Below, piece after piece: positions 23,947 through 37,900 of a DNA stretch of 64,000 nucleotides. Source of the DNA: Siphonodentalium dalli (Eukaryota; Mollusca; Scaphopoda; Gadilida; Siphonodentaliidae). The stretch covers positions 28,586,987 through 28,650,986 of the forward strand of contig CP136063.1 of NCBI GenBank assembly GCA_032622095.1, given 5' to 3'. Numbering within the stretch: position 1 is the first letter of the stretch; each line of letters begins with the position of its first letter. Both the position numbers and the translations under genes were made by a program. The notes under the pieces were generated by a model. The model was not told the origin of the DNA. It saw only the letters and a program-made list of their open reading frames with translations, and ran no database searches.

Positions 23947-26021
23947 ATGTTTGCTTCCTCTGCCTCATCGTGGACGAAGAGACGACGGGTCCGTAAAGTT
24001 AGTTCAGCCCTACTTCAAAGTTTGAATTCAAATATTGCATCAGAACCTCCCAGTCCCAGTAGTGATGAATCACAAGATATATCTACCCCTGCTGCAGCTT
24101 CATATATAGACATTTCCAGCTATGAGTCTGATGTAGAGGCCACGGTTTCGAATTATGCAGCATCAATCGATAACCCTGTATACCCAGACCCTGAATCGGA
24201 CTACTACTATGAGACTAGCAGTGGAGAATCTGATAATGAGAGTGAACCAGAATAGCATCCTCCTACGATCAGAGGTGAACTTGCCGCTTGGGCAAAGACA
24301 AATAATACCACACATGTTGCTCTTCGACATCTTCTGAAAATACTTCGAAATGTTACTGATTTGACTGAGTTGCAGGCCCTTCCCATAGATCCAAGGACTT
24401 TACTCTCAACTCCATCTTCAGTTTCTGTTGAATTATTAGGCGGTGGTGAATTCTATTACTTCAGTATCAAAAGTCACATCACAAGAATATTCCAACAGTT
24501 AGTTTCGAAGCAGTTGAATCTCCCCAGGCATCTTGTGCTGAAAACAAACATTGATGGACTTCCACTTTTCAAGTCTTCACCTACTCAGTTTTGGCCCATT
24601 CTCGGACAGTTCGAGGGTTTAGATTCAGAACCTTTCATTATTGCCATTTTCTGTGGTAGCAGCAAGCCTACAGATGTTGGTGATTTTCTCAAAGACTTCA
24701 TTGAGGAGTCCAATGAGTTAATTGATTCAGGCTTCAAACACGGCGATTCCACATGTGCGTTTAGTATCAAATGTGTCATATGTGATGCTCCTGCACGTTC
24801 TTTCGTCAAAGGCATAAAATCTCACTCTGGCTACAGTGGTTGCGACAAATGTGTAGATGAAGGCTTGTATGTTGATCGGCGAATGACTTCCCAACACACA
24901 ACTCAACACCTCGATCAGATGATTCGTTTAAGCGACAAGACCCTGCTTTCGATGAGATGCATCACAACATAGACTATCCATTAGAAAATCTTCCAATTGG
25001 CCCAGTTACATCATTCCCACTAGATTACATGCACCTTATCTGCCTTGGCGTCATGCGAAAGTTGCTGAAATTTTGGATAAGTGGGCCTTTTATTGCTAGG
25101 CAGCCTCATCGAGTGATATCTGCAATATCTGACAAACTTTGTGCGTTAAAGAAGCATATTCCACGAGAGTTTTCCAGAAAACCACGAGTGCTGCGAGAAC
25201 TCGATCGTTGGAAAGCGACTGAGCTGAGACTTTTCCTGCTGTACACAGGTGTCATAGTTCTTCAGACTCCCTTTCCAACTCGGCTCTACAACCATTTTCT
25301 GCTGTTGTTTGTTGCTATTAGACTGCTTGTTAGTCCCACATTTTCTCAACAGTACAACGATTGGGCTCACGAACTGTTAGTGGCATTTTTCAAAGACTTT
25401 GATAAACTTTACGGAAGGTGCCATTTAGTATATAATGTGCATGGACTAGTTCACTTGGCAGGCGAAGTTTCTCGACTTGGTGCTTTAGACAACTTCTCAG
25501 CATTTCCCTTTGAAAACTATATGCAGACTCTAAAACGTAAAGTTCGAAAAGGAAATCACCCAATAAAGCAACTGATACATCGAACATTGGAGCAGAAAAC
25601 ATTTCCATTAAAATTAGTTAACGACAGTCGCACAGAGCCAGATTTTTTACACTTTCATTTAAATGGACCGATTCCTGATATGGCAAATAGAATAACTTTT
25701 GTGCAGTACAAGTGTGTGACTATAGATAGGTTTTTCTTGTCAATAAATGTTGGTGATAATTGTGTAAAAGTCGGTTCTGAAATTGCAATTGTTAAAAATA
25801 TTTTGTCAACAGAAGATGGCACTTTCATTGTTTATAGTGTTTTTGAGAGCAAACAAGACTTCTTCACTTATCCTACTCGATCTTCTAATCTGTCTATATA
25901 TCTCTTGTCAAACCTAAAGTCTGAAGTTGATTATGTGCATGTTGATGAAATTGAACTTAAGTATGTGTTACTTCCTCTTGATGATAAATTTGTAGGAATG
26001 CCTTTGTTACATCATACATGA
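23947..26021 (+). pseudogene. tnp2-like (En/Spm/CACTA-type) transposase, broken
   Basis: The ATG at 23947 opens an acidic, Ser-rich N-terminus (103 codons) that ends at an in-frame TAG (24253-24255). The same frame continues to 24972 with IDGLPLFKSS, FCGSSKPTDVGDFL and a Cys cluster CVICDAPARSF...CDKC. A frameshift near 24910 then moves to the frame 24957-26021 with FPLDYMHLICLGVMRKLL, HGLVHLAGEV and NFSAFPFENYMQTLKRKVR. These blocks are those of the tnp2-related transposases found widely in cnidarians, molluscs and fishes. The Asp of IDGLPL, the Asp of LDYMH and the Glu of FENY are candidate DDE residues. Total length would be about 690 residues, close to full length. Only two lesions, so the copy is fairly young. 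The terminal repeats were not located. Confidence 0.82.
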
Positions 26022-27472
26022 ATAGTTTTTCTAATTGGAAATTAGAAACAAACATGGCTATAAAAAAACGTAGTATTCATGATTTTACTCTCGGTCAGTC
26101 TAAATAATCTTACATGGCAGTTTATTAATTTTAGAGATGAAATTCTCACTCATTTGGTCTGTACTTTATATATATATATTATATTGCTGTAAGCCCACTA
26201 ATACCACTGTATATTTCGCGAGAGCAGGCAGCCTCGAGCGAAATATGACTGCCCTATTCCAACGAGTTGTGTCAAACATTCCTCGATTCCAACACAAATT
26301 ACGTTCTGGGTTTATTACACATCAGGATTCAATTTCAATCTTTATGATATTTGGATAGGAAAAATAGTGCGTGAAAAATAGTTCACTAGTGAAATACAAA
26401 ATAATTTATATAATGACCGGAATTCCATGGAATACACGTAGTTTGTCTATAATATATGTGTAATAAATACAGGATTACATGTACCGGTAGTACATTATGC
26501 CTTTTGCTTGTATGGTAATATTGAATGTAAACACATATACATGTACATGCCAGTTCTGAAATTTAAATCATGCTTTTTTCTGTATATTGGACTTTTATCA
26601 TTGAGTAGAGTTCGTACAATTCTGCCATGTATGTTTGTTTGGAGACTGAGAGTAATAGCCTGGTTCGGTACCATTTCCTATTAATTTATAATACATAATA
26701 AATGTTGTTTCCTTGCTGATACATGCAACTTATTTGTAATTACATGTATGTAATTCAAGTTAATGTTTGATCGATTTGCATAGAATTCTTTTGACAACTC
26801 GCATATACAAGAACTATTTGGAAATATTGGTGTGAAATATTCTTCTCAAATTCAAAAGCCCAGAAACTTGAACTGAATAATGCCATGGTCAGTTCTGAAC
26901 TGACACCAAATCCTTATTTTAACAACTTTAATTAATAATCGGCTGTCCGAATTATATTCACCAATTACTAGTAGAACAACCATCTCTTCATAGGTACCCA
27001 GAATACTACAGGCTGTGTCATTTTTTCACCGAAATTTTCTTGAAACTTTGTCAGACATGAACAATTTAATCATAATTTGCAATACGTGTAGGAATTACAT
27101 AATTAACTTTATTAATGAGAAATAAATCCACCACAAATCGATAAACAACAGACTTATCATGATCATAAAAAAAATTGGCACAGTATTAAAGTGCACTGCC
27201 CCACAATAATGATTATTGCCATATGTATCAGTCAAAAGAATGAGTATGCGTGTTCGATAGAATCAGTGTCCACTGGGAAAGGACTGGGAACTGTTGTTTA
27301 TTTTGTTTTGTTTATATACATGTTAAGAGTACTTTATATATAGTTTATAGTTCAATAAATGGTGATAAAAATATTTATTTGTTTCGTATTTATCATAGTC
27401 CTTATATTACTGCCTTGTCATAGTGAGAAGAACCTAAAATTAAGTTGCCAACTGCCCTCTTTATTGCTCATA
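26022..27472. other. Non-coding stretch after the transposase
   Basis: AT-rich with several ACATGTA-type words. No gene supported; may include the 3' part of the transposon. Confidence 0.35.
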
Positions 27473-27948
27473 TTAAAGGTACTCAATCCGATAAAACTCC
27501 TCAATTACTATTTCAGTGGCTTTGGGTGTCAAAAATATTTGATTCGAGTCGAGGAAGTCACCCATCAAAGCTCAGATTTGTTAAATATCGATTTTAGAAA
27601 TCTATTATTTTTCATAATCGGGAATACTATCTGGCCCAGAACTCAGTCAAAATTGCGTTAAAATTACCACTTGATTTTAGAGTTATCCATCCTTGTCTGT
27701 TTGAATAGATTTGGAGTACACATCCAGAGCAGATTACGGCAGTTATTAAGTACTCATCTTGAGTTAATAACAAATTTCAAAAATCAATATCTAATAACTC
27801 TGAGCTTTGTTTGATGGGTTCCTCGACTCGAATCAAATATTTTTTACCCCCAAAGCCAAAGAAATAGTAGTATAGGACCCTCTGATTGGATTGTTGTTGT
27901 TGGAATCTGTTGAGATGGGGACCCTCTTTATGGATTGAGTACCTTTAA
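27473..27948. mobile_element. TTAA-flanked element family 2
   Basis: TTAA then AGGTACTCAATCC at the left; GGATTGAGTACCT then TTAA at the right; 476 bp. Inner arms also pair (TTTGATTCGAGTCGAGGA with TCCTCGACTCGAATCAAA). The terminal AGGT resembles family 1 although the rest differs. Confidence 0.75.
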
Positions 27949-28108
27949 ACAACAAGAATGGATAGGTTCAAAAATTAGATTTTGTGTCGTACAATGACAA
28001 CCAACTAAACAGAAGATTTCCCAGTCATACACTCATTACTAAGGCTTGACAGACACCCACTTCGAATTTAAGCCACAACTACTTAATATGATCATGGTAT
28101 AAACAAAA

Positions 28109-28245
28109 TAAACCCATAGTAGCTGAGTGTACCAAATGTTAACCACTCATGGTATAGGGGTTTTAACCACCTGTCAGAGGCTTGTGGTTAAAGCCCCTAT
28201 AGCACTCGTTGTTAACATTTGGTAAACTAAGTTACTATGGGTTTA
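28109..28245. mobile_element. 137-bp foldback MITE
   Basis: Arms of about 60 bases: TAAACCCATAGTA ... ACCAAATGTTAAC ... TATAGGGG at the left and the reverse complement at the right, small loop CTGTCAGAGG. Confidence 0.7.
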
Positions 28246-28918
28246 TTCTGTCAAGAACTTTTGTCCGAAATTGAAACAGATTCACAAAATGATGACGATA
28301 TGCACAAGTACACATTATACAGTACGTTCTTACTTAGGGAGATAATATCAAATTATCAACGTTGGCCGCTATTGGGTACGAAACAACAGATCTAAAAATA
28401 TAATATATTGGTTATATTTTTGAAATTAACGTGAGTTGGTTGAGATGACATCATGAATAGTTGGGATATACATGTATTTAGTAGGCCTAATTTACATGTA
28501 TGCTGTACAATGTCTACAACGGTTCGATTTGAGATTCAATTCGATGTAATGTGTAGGCCTGTCCCGTGAACAATATTTATCAACAGGAATCTTGTTCTGA
28601 TTGTCTTGATTAAAATGAATCACACCCCAACGGCATCACAGCATGTACATAATCTATTCTGCGGTCGTGTGAATATACATGTATATAACTGAGGTCTTAC
28701 ACAGTTATGTACTGCGTAACCACACGGTCATACAAATTGAACTGGAGTCCGCCCGCTGTTAGAATTTTCCCAACTGATGCCCTCTTGTCACAGTTGTCTT
28801 GCAAACTAATTAACAATAGGTGCGCATGGACTGACCCCTGAAATAGGGGACTAGTCCGTAGCATAAATGTAAGAAATAATGTATATTTTTTATTGCCATT
28901 TTCTATTCTTTTTTTCAG
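28246..28918. other. Upstream region of the DUF4806 gene
   Basis: No first exon could be assigned with confidence. The polypyrimidine tract TTCTTTTTTTCAG (ending 28918) is the acceptor of the first visible exon. The start codon must lie in an upstream exon ending in phase 1. Confidence 0.4.
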
Positions 28919-31900
28919 AGGCTCATTACCTTGTAGTCTGCTTTCCCGAGGAGGATCGTTGGTCAGCTATTGTCAGCTCAACATGGGTGAAGGACATGGA
29001 CACCCCCAACAAGGGCAGAGTATACTGGCCAAAAGAAAAAGAAGATGTCACAAGCAAGGCAAAACGACATGCCACAGTGAAGAAGAGTTGGGAGCACCAT
29101 CCCATGGAAATTATGTTTTCCACAAGTAAGTACTGGGAAGCACAATAGGTGGTGAACTGACAAATGATGAGCGGTGGCGTTTCAATAAACGAGATGCTTC
29201 ATATAATTGGTTTGTAAACCACAGACATTTAGATTTCTACATCAATATTCTTTGGATATAAATGCATGAACAAGTTTGATCACTGTCTTCTGTGCATGTG
29301 TGGCTGCATGTATTTAGGCATAAGATTGTAGTCAATATGGAGTATAGTTTTATACAAAATAGTTTTTATACGCCCAAAGTTTGAAAAACGGGACATGTTA
29401 TGTTTATGTTCCCTCTGTCTGTCCGCACCCTTGGTCCGTAAACAAATTTTTAATTTTGTATGCTGTCTGTCCCTTTTTTTTACTTAGAAAATGTTGTTTA
29501 ATGGTTATCGATTGATAACTTTTTAGCTCACTTTAGACTGAAAGTCTGAAGTTGAGCTATACCCATCACTCTTCGTCCGGCGTCCGTCCGTGCGTCAGTC
29601 AACAATTCTAAAAAATCTTCTCCACTGGACCGATTTGGCTGAAATTTTGCATAAAGGTTCCTTGGGTGACTATGATTTAGGCTTGTTAATTTTGGGCCGG
29701 TCCGTCAACTAGGGGCCAGTGGTCAAGGTCAAAAAACACTATTTAGCCACATTTTCTAATAAAAACTTCTCCTTTGTAACTACTGGGGCAATTTGGCTCG
29801 AATTTTATATGGAGGTACGTTGGGTGATCATGGTTCAGGCTTGTTAATTTGGAGCCTGTTCTTCAACTAGGGGCAGGGTTCAAGGTCCGATAACTCTATT
29901 TGTCCACATTTTCTAATAAAAACATCTCCTTTGTAACTACTTGTGCGATTTGGCTTGAATTTGGCATATACTGTATGTGACCTTATTTCAAGCTTGTTAA
30001 TTTGGAGCTGGTTTGTCAATTAGGGGTCAAGGTCAGATAACTCCATTTACCCATATTTTATAAAGAAAAACATGTTTACCTATGTAACTACTGGTTTCTT
30101 TCTTCAATTTAACATAAATCTTTGAAACCATTAGAATTGTTTGACTAAAATTTGGTTAGAATGTTCTTTGAACTTGGCGATATGAGATTTAAACTCCGTG
30201 AACATTTTAGTACTAGTCTCTTAGTTCTCTTCAGAGTCACTGGGCTATCTTGTTGGATATAGCAATCAATTTCAAATTTTGTATGCAGCCTTTCCATGTG
30301 AAAACACAGGTCGAGTTCGGATATGGGTTAATTCCGACAACTTTTACCACAGTTATCAGCAGTTATGGCCCTTTTTCGACTTAGAAAATGCTGTTTTATT
30401 GTTTTCGGATCGATAACTTGAGTTGGGATATTGGGATCAATTTCAAATTTTGTATGCAGCCTTCCCTCGTTAAAACACATATCAAGTTTGGATATGGGTA
30501 CCGTTCCACTATTTTTACCAGCGCTATGGCCCTTTTCGACTTAGAATTTGATTCCACCCAAATAGTTAGTGGTTCACACGGTCGTATTATGCTATACGCT
30601 TGTGGAGCTCTTGTTAGATCTAGTGAAATCGTTGAAAAAACAAACATTACACTGTACATGTATGTAATTTGCTGTCAAATAAACATTGCCATATAAAAAG
30701 TAGGTACATGTATTCATATTAGATTGAAAATCAATATTTAATATTATAAATTTGTCTTCCAGCCAGCTTCACAACAGCAGCTTTGAAGCTGAAGCTCACC
30801 GACGATACGTCAAACCTTGAGTCAGAGGCAGACGATACCCCCAGACCCAAGAAGCGCATCTGGTTAGTATTTATGTAAGCTGTATATATCCTCTATTGAT
30901 TTTAGAGTTACAGTGGTCAGATTTGGCGTCGGATAGCTATCCGAGTGGTTACTTAAAATGATCACATGCTAAATGCATTTCATAGTCATGGCTAAATTTG
31001 AGGGGGTGGGGATGGATCAGATATAAGCCTTGAAATAATTTTGTCAATTTTCAAAAAGTGCACCTGTCGTGATAGGCACCAAAATATTTGTACCTGTCAT
31101 TTCACAATAGTGACTATCAATTTAATTGTATGCAAATATCGGCAAATCAGCTTATCCATGAATGAATTGGATAGGAGGAACCACTTCAATATTATCAATT
31201 CTTTATTTTGTTTATTTAGCTTTCCAACGTCCAAGGTTAGAGGACCTGATTGTGAAGAAGAAGAGTTGAACGTTCGAGGCACCTTTCTTCAGCCACGACC
31301 AAAGAAAGCACCAAAGAAAGCACCAACTCAACTTTATCGCCCAGTATCAGATTCAGAAGATGAAGAAGATCCGACACCAGTTCGTGATGCTTTTAGTCTG
31401 ACACAACCATCTGCACCAACTGATCCATCACCAAGTCTGCTCTCGGACCGAACCCCAACAAGCCGATCATCACCAAGTCCACTCTCCAACCGAACCCCAA
31501 CATCTTCGACCATTCGATCTCTGCTACCACTAATGGCGAGTACGCCAGCCCAACGAAACCTCCCATCAGATCGATTCGACAAATATACAGAACGAGGTAA
31601 TAATTCAAGCACCTGTTGGAGAAATTTCATCAACGTAAATAGTTTACCATAATCACCGAAAAATTTCAGAATTTTGTAGTCTCATCGCTGGGTTCATAGA
31701 TATATATTAGAGTATCATTCATGGAAATTCAGAACTGACTGTGCTGTGGCCTATATTCGAAGACAGCTCTGTGGGTGTGTTTTGTTTTAGAAATAGGAAT
31801 TTCCAGTGAACTGAAATTATCCATTAAATCACTTGTAATTATACCCCCCACTTTTTAGCTCCCCTCAGACAAAGTCTGAAGTTGAGCTTTACCCATCACT

Positions 31901-34900
31901 CTTCATCCGGGGGCCGTTCGTGCGTCCGTCCGCAATTCTAAAACAAACTTCTTTTCCGAAACCACTGGACCAATTTTGGCTGAAATGTGGTATAGAGGTT
32001 CCTTGGGTGAGTATGATTCAGGGTTGTTAATTTGGGGCGGTCTGTCCACTAGGGGCCAGGGGTCAAGGTCAAATAACTATATTTAGCCATATTTTCTAAT
32101 AAAAACAACTTCCCCTTCGTAACTATTTTGGGCGATTTGGCTTGAATTTGGTAAGGAAGTACCTTGGGTGACCATGGTACAGGCTTGTTAATTTGGGCCA
32201 GGTCCGTCAAGTGACAGCGACAACTAGGGGCCAAGGGTCAAGGTCAGATAACAATATTTACCCACTTTTTCGAATAAAAACACCTTATCCTTTGTAACTA
32301 CTGGTGCAATTTAGCTCACATTTGGTATGGAGGTATCTTGGGTGACTATGGTACAGACCTGTTAATTTGGGGCTGGTCCGTCAACAAGGGGTCAAGGTCA
32401 GATATCTCTTTTACCCATTTTCTAATAAAAACTTCCCCTTTGCAACTACTGGGGCGATTTGGCTCGAATTTGATATATAGGTACTTTGGATGATCATGGT
32501 TCAGGCTTGGTAATTTTGGGACGGTTCTTCAACTAGGGACAGGGGTCAAGGTAAGATAACTCTATTTATCCACATTTTCTAATAAAAACACTACTTGTGC
32601 GATTTGGCTTGAATTTGGCATATAGGTGACCATGTTTCAAGCTTGTTAATTTTGAGCCGGTTTGTCAATTAGTGGTCAAGGTCAGATAACCCCATTTACC
32701 CATATTTTATAAAGAAAAACATGTTTACCTATGTAACTACTGGTTTCTTTCTTGGGGCTAGGGATATGAGATTTAAACTCAGTGAACATTTTAGTACTAG
32801 TGTCTTTAGTTCTCTTTAGAGCAGGTGAGAGCTCAATAGTCCCTGGACTATCTTGTTTTTAACAAGTTTTCCTTTCTGGAGTTACCCCTCTTTCGACATA
32901 GTAAAATTGTCATAATTTCTGTCCATCCACTTTGTTTATGTATGATAACGTTAGTTTTGGGTTATTGAATTGGAACGAAATTTGGTATGTGAATTTTTGT
33001 ATGTGTTTGGTCTAATGATCCTTATTCGAAAAGGAGATATGGTTCCTTTTCGACGTACAATTTCCGTCAGTCCGTCACACTTTTGTTTAATATGAATGAT
33101 AACTTTTGTTTGGGTTTACAGATCGGAACCAAATTTTGTATGCGAGTTACTCAGTTTGAAATACAGGTCAGTTGCAAATATGGTTTCGGGCCTCAGTTAT
33201 GGTTCCTTCCATCCATCCGTCACAAATTTGTTGATTTTTTTTCTGACAAAGCGGCATGGGGTTGACCATGTGGGGGTATGCCACGGGCGACTGCCCACCT
33301 CTTGTTTGAAATGTATCTGCGTGAAATTTGTTGGTTTGAATAAAATTTGACATGGTTAATACATGGTACCATCTGTTATTATTAGGTATAGTCTATTTAT
33401 TGTAATGATTGTCATGCAATTTTGTTAATTTAGGAAATGAACATTTCATTTTATTCACAGCACTGATGATAAAGATCATCGAGAACCAAGAAGCAGAACG
33501 AGAAGATCGAAAAAAACTCCAAAAAGCCATTGAAATCCTGTTTGAACAGCGAGAACAGGTAAGTTATATCCTAGTTAGTCCAGCTTGTGCATTCATGACA
33601 TACATATTCAATAAATTGTGCAGTTAAATAATAAAGATTTAAAGGAACAAAGACATAAACATATAATTATAAAATTAGCATATCATTAAAAAATAACTGG
33701 TGTGTGAGTTAGGTTTATGAGGTTATAACTAAAGTTAAAGATTTGTCTTAAAATTTAACTCTAACACAGTGTCTAACAGCCTAATATACTTTATTTTGTG
33801 TATTTCCCAACAAAATAGATGTGTTGTTTCACAATTTATGAGGTTTATCATAAATTATACCTATATTTTCCGAATGTCGTATAATTTTAACATGTCGGAG
33901 TTCATTTGGAATACGGTTCCAAATAGTTGGGCCAAATACAGAAAACGATCGATCGCCAAATGTCTTTAAATCGCATTCAGGTTCAACTAAATAATGGCAT
34001 TCTCCAGAGCAGAGGCTTCGACATGCAAATGAATGGTTACATGTTACAGTAATTGCATATATGGGTTCGGGCCTCATTTATGGTTTACTACTACCGATTT
34101 CATAATCAATTTCAATCACTATTCTGCGTTTCGACTTTTTACAATAGCCTGGTTTTGCGACATTCTGAAAACCATCGGTAGCAGTAAAATTTTAGCAAGA
34201 CAATTGCTACTTGAAAAGTATTAAATTGTCTTATATTATATGATCACTAATTTTCTAATTTTATGTGGGGAAATAAGAAGAGTACCCATGTTTTATTACA
34301 CATTATGTTAAAATGGCTAAACTAAAATGCTATCTTCTTCATACATTCAAGAACATTACTTTTTGTTGGCAATTCATTCCATGACTACTCTCAAGTGATA
34401 TTCTGATTATTCTCTATATATCTCCATGGCATGTAAAGGGGTTGAAACTTTGTTTTTTTATTTTAGGCTACCATATCAAACAGCATTATAGACTCGATAC
34501 CAGTAGGCACCATAGAGAGTCTGGACGCACTGGAAGCCAGACTTAAAGATAAGGATGCCGTCATTTTGAGGAATCTAGTAAGTGATATATACTACAGTAT
34601 TACCCCATGTGTTATTTCACCATAATCTGACTGAGAAGCCTAATTCATAAAAATATATAGTTGTTACAGCCACTAGGTTCACAAAGCCATAGTGTCATCA
34701 TCCCTGGTAATCACTCACGCTGATTGTTAATCAGCATTGTCTGGCTCACATGATTCACATTGTTTGCACCTTCATTGTTCAATCAGCGAGTGTGTAAAGC
34801 AAACACATTCATTGATAATTGCACCTGCCTCAATCACTATTCTGCATTTCGACTTTTTACAATAGCCCTGCTTTTGCGACATTCTGAAAACCATCGGTAG

Positions 34901-37900
34901 CAGTAAAATTTTAGCAAGACAATTGCTACTTGAAAAGTATTAAATTGTCTTATTATATGATCACTAATTTTCTCCCGAAAATCCTATAGTAATTGAGAAA
35001 GGCGGTCGGGTTATCAAATATCGATATTAACCTGGCGCCAGGTTAATATTGTCCCGTCAATCATGCAACATCATTCTCTGGCACGCCTTAACGTGCCTGA
35101 ATTCACTGTCCAATGAAATTACACGTAGCGTTTTTAATCAGCCTATCACAATTGAATCCACATAACTCATTTTGCTGATTTGCAGAAGCGGGCCGGGAAC
35201 CATTTGCCACTTTGTGTTTTGTTGGTCCGGTGTATAGTCACTCATCGTTGATGAATTTAGTTGGAATTTTCTCTGACTCTTCATCAGCGGTGAATATTGG
35301 CATCCTTGGGTTGATAACTCCTCGTATCAACCTCGAAGCAATGCAACAATTGTATAATATTAAATTGTAAATGTCGAGATTTGTTTTGCCCTCGTTCGAT
35401 TAAACATCGAAAGCAACGAATAATGGACACCCACCAAACCAAAGCCATTTGTAGTATAAAACAAGAGCTTATATCGCCAGGATAACGATAATAAAGTTGA
35501 AAACATATCTGCACAAAATTGGAAGACTGTATTCTGGACTGTATTTCTCGTTCGATGTTCGGAATATAGAGCGTTCGGTTTATAGATATAATCTTTAGTA
35601 ATAAAGCACTGGGGAAAATTTGGGACTGTTTCGGTCGGAATAGAGAGGGATCGGTTTACGGTTTAAGGGGGGTGTTTAATGGTTATGCTATGATACAAAT
35701 ATTTCTAACTGGCTGTAACAACAGGCAATATAGGCAAAAAGTTATACTATATTTACTATTTACCAACATTTACGGCTCAGGTGCGAATATGGGTTCGGTC
35801 TGATGATTTTTACCAGAGTTAATATCATATGGTTCATTTCACTTTTATTCTGCCTAAAGCGGCATGGAATTGGCCACATGAGGGTATGCCATGAGGGTAT
35901 TTGCCCAGCTCTTGTATAATTTTCACATTAAATTTGCGACTTTAAATACATTGCGATGAAGATTGGTTGTTTTCCTTGATAAACGTTTAGCTTTTCCTTG
36001 TATTCTATAATGTTCAGCTTTAAATGGTCTGTCGATAAATGAATGGAAATTAAATAGTGGCACGCCTCATAAACGGCTGATGTGTCACCTAAATTTTTCT
36101 TTTTATACTGTATGGTAGTATCATGCAAGCAGTAGATGTTTGGTTGCTTTTGAATTAATCTATTTTGTCGTGGATGTAAAACATTTTTGTTGCAATGTTT
36201 TTAATTTTAAGCTGTTTGTGATAGATTTGTCACAAAAAAATGACTTTTGGCTCCAATGTCCTATTCAACTAATGTTATCAATATTTTCATTCCAGGTAAC
36301 AAAATACCGATTACTCGGTGGCGACAGTGAAGCCGCCGTCATTAGAAACATTATGGTAGCAACATTACAGACAGGTTTAGCGCGCAAGATAAACTGGACC
36401 GGCGCCACCACCATGAAACAAGGCACCAACATCACAATAAGAAAGGTGGCAATGAAGAGCTATACTTCGTTGGTGTCAGCTATGTTACGTGAGTACCTTC
36501 TTATTTAATATGGGAAAAGGAAAACATTTGAGACCTCAGCCAATCATTTGTTGTCATCGAAATAATTTGGGCATTTCAACTGGGTTGTACATCTTGTTAA
36601 TTGCGAAAAATGTTCTGTTGCTTAACATCCTTTTGTGACCAAATAACATCCATTTATTATTCACGTTTAATACATCGACAATTAACAAAAATTAAGTAAT
36701 ATTGTTGTGTGCGTTTGTATAAAATTCAGGTTACAGACATGCAACGAGCCATTGCTTATAAAATATTGAGCAGTGCAATTTAAAATACTGAGACAAGTTT
36801 CTGACCCACACAATTTTGCGCGATTCATTGATGGAATTGTAGATATGTATATCAACCAAGTTTTGGAAAATGCACTCATTGTTTAATGAACTTGTTATAT
36901 CAACTATGACTATAGTCTATAATTATTCAAATACTTCATCTTCCAGAGGGTGCCAGAAAAGTTAGACCAGGAACAACAGATTCCGCGTTTCGGAAGATTG
37001 CTGGCAAATGGCTCCGGGACTCAGCTGACTCCCGGAGGAAGGATATATCAGCCGCCGATCCTGAGGAGAATGTGGTATGTAACTCCCAGATTCTAATGTA
37101 TTATCGTGTTATTAAACACTGAGAAAGGATATAATGACCAATACATAAAGGGTCTTATGTTAATTTGGAATATCAGGCTTTATGAAACGAATTCAATAAA
37201 TTTGATTCACAGTGAGCGGAAGATGAGTTGTGTTTAAAATTTATCAAACAAGTTTCATAAAATCCGATTTTCCAACATAACGAATTGAAGATAATATTTA
37301 TCACATAATTTGCCCATAAAAGCAGTTTCATAATTATCGATAATAGACACGTTTAATAACAGCGCGTGCGATGACGTCACATCGTTCTTCAAATGACTTG
37401 CGATCGCTGCGGTTTTTATCGTTGTTTTCGATGGATATTTCGCATTGCTTCGCGTTTATTTGATCATGTGATAAAAAGTATCTCACACTCGTCCTATTTT
37501 ATACGTAATTTATCAACCTCGTCCACTAAATTCTATTTGAGCCTCGGTAAACCTCGGCTCAAATCGAATTTAGTGAACTCGGTTGATAAATTCCGTATAA
37601 AATAGAAACTCATGTGAGATCCTCTATATATCACATGAAAGAATTAAAAAGATAAAAAAAAACCTGTAGAATCATCACCTGAGCCGGCGCAGACAAAGCA
37701 CAACTATTTAAGCGATGTTGGCGGCATTGTTCCGGAGCGACCAAAATTCAATATAGTCCTGCATCTTGCACTCTATATATTTTATGTTGTTTTCGTTAAA
37801 TGCGTCACTGTTTTCTATTTGTTAAGACAATAGATATTTAATATAACATATTTGTAGTTTTCATCTGTGATGGGGTAATTTATGTCCAACTCACAAGGAT

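Noticed and set aside
31334-31633. Minus-strand open frame of 99 codons
   Set aside because: It is the shadow of exon 3 of the plus-strand DUF4806 gene, whose frame and splice sites are consistent.
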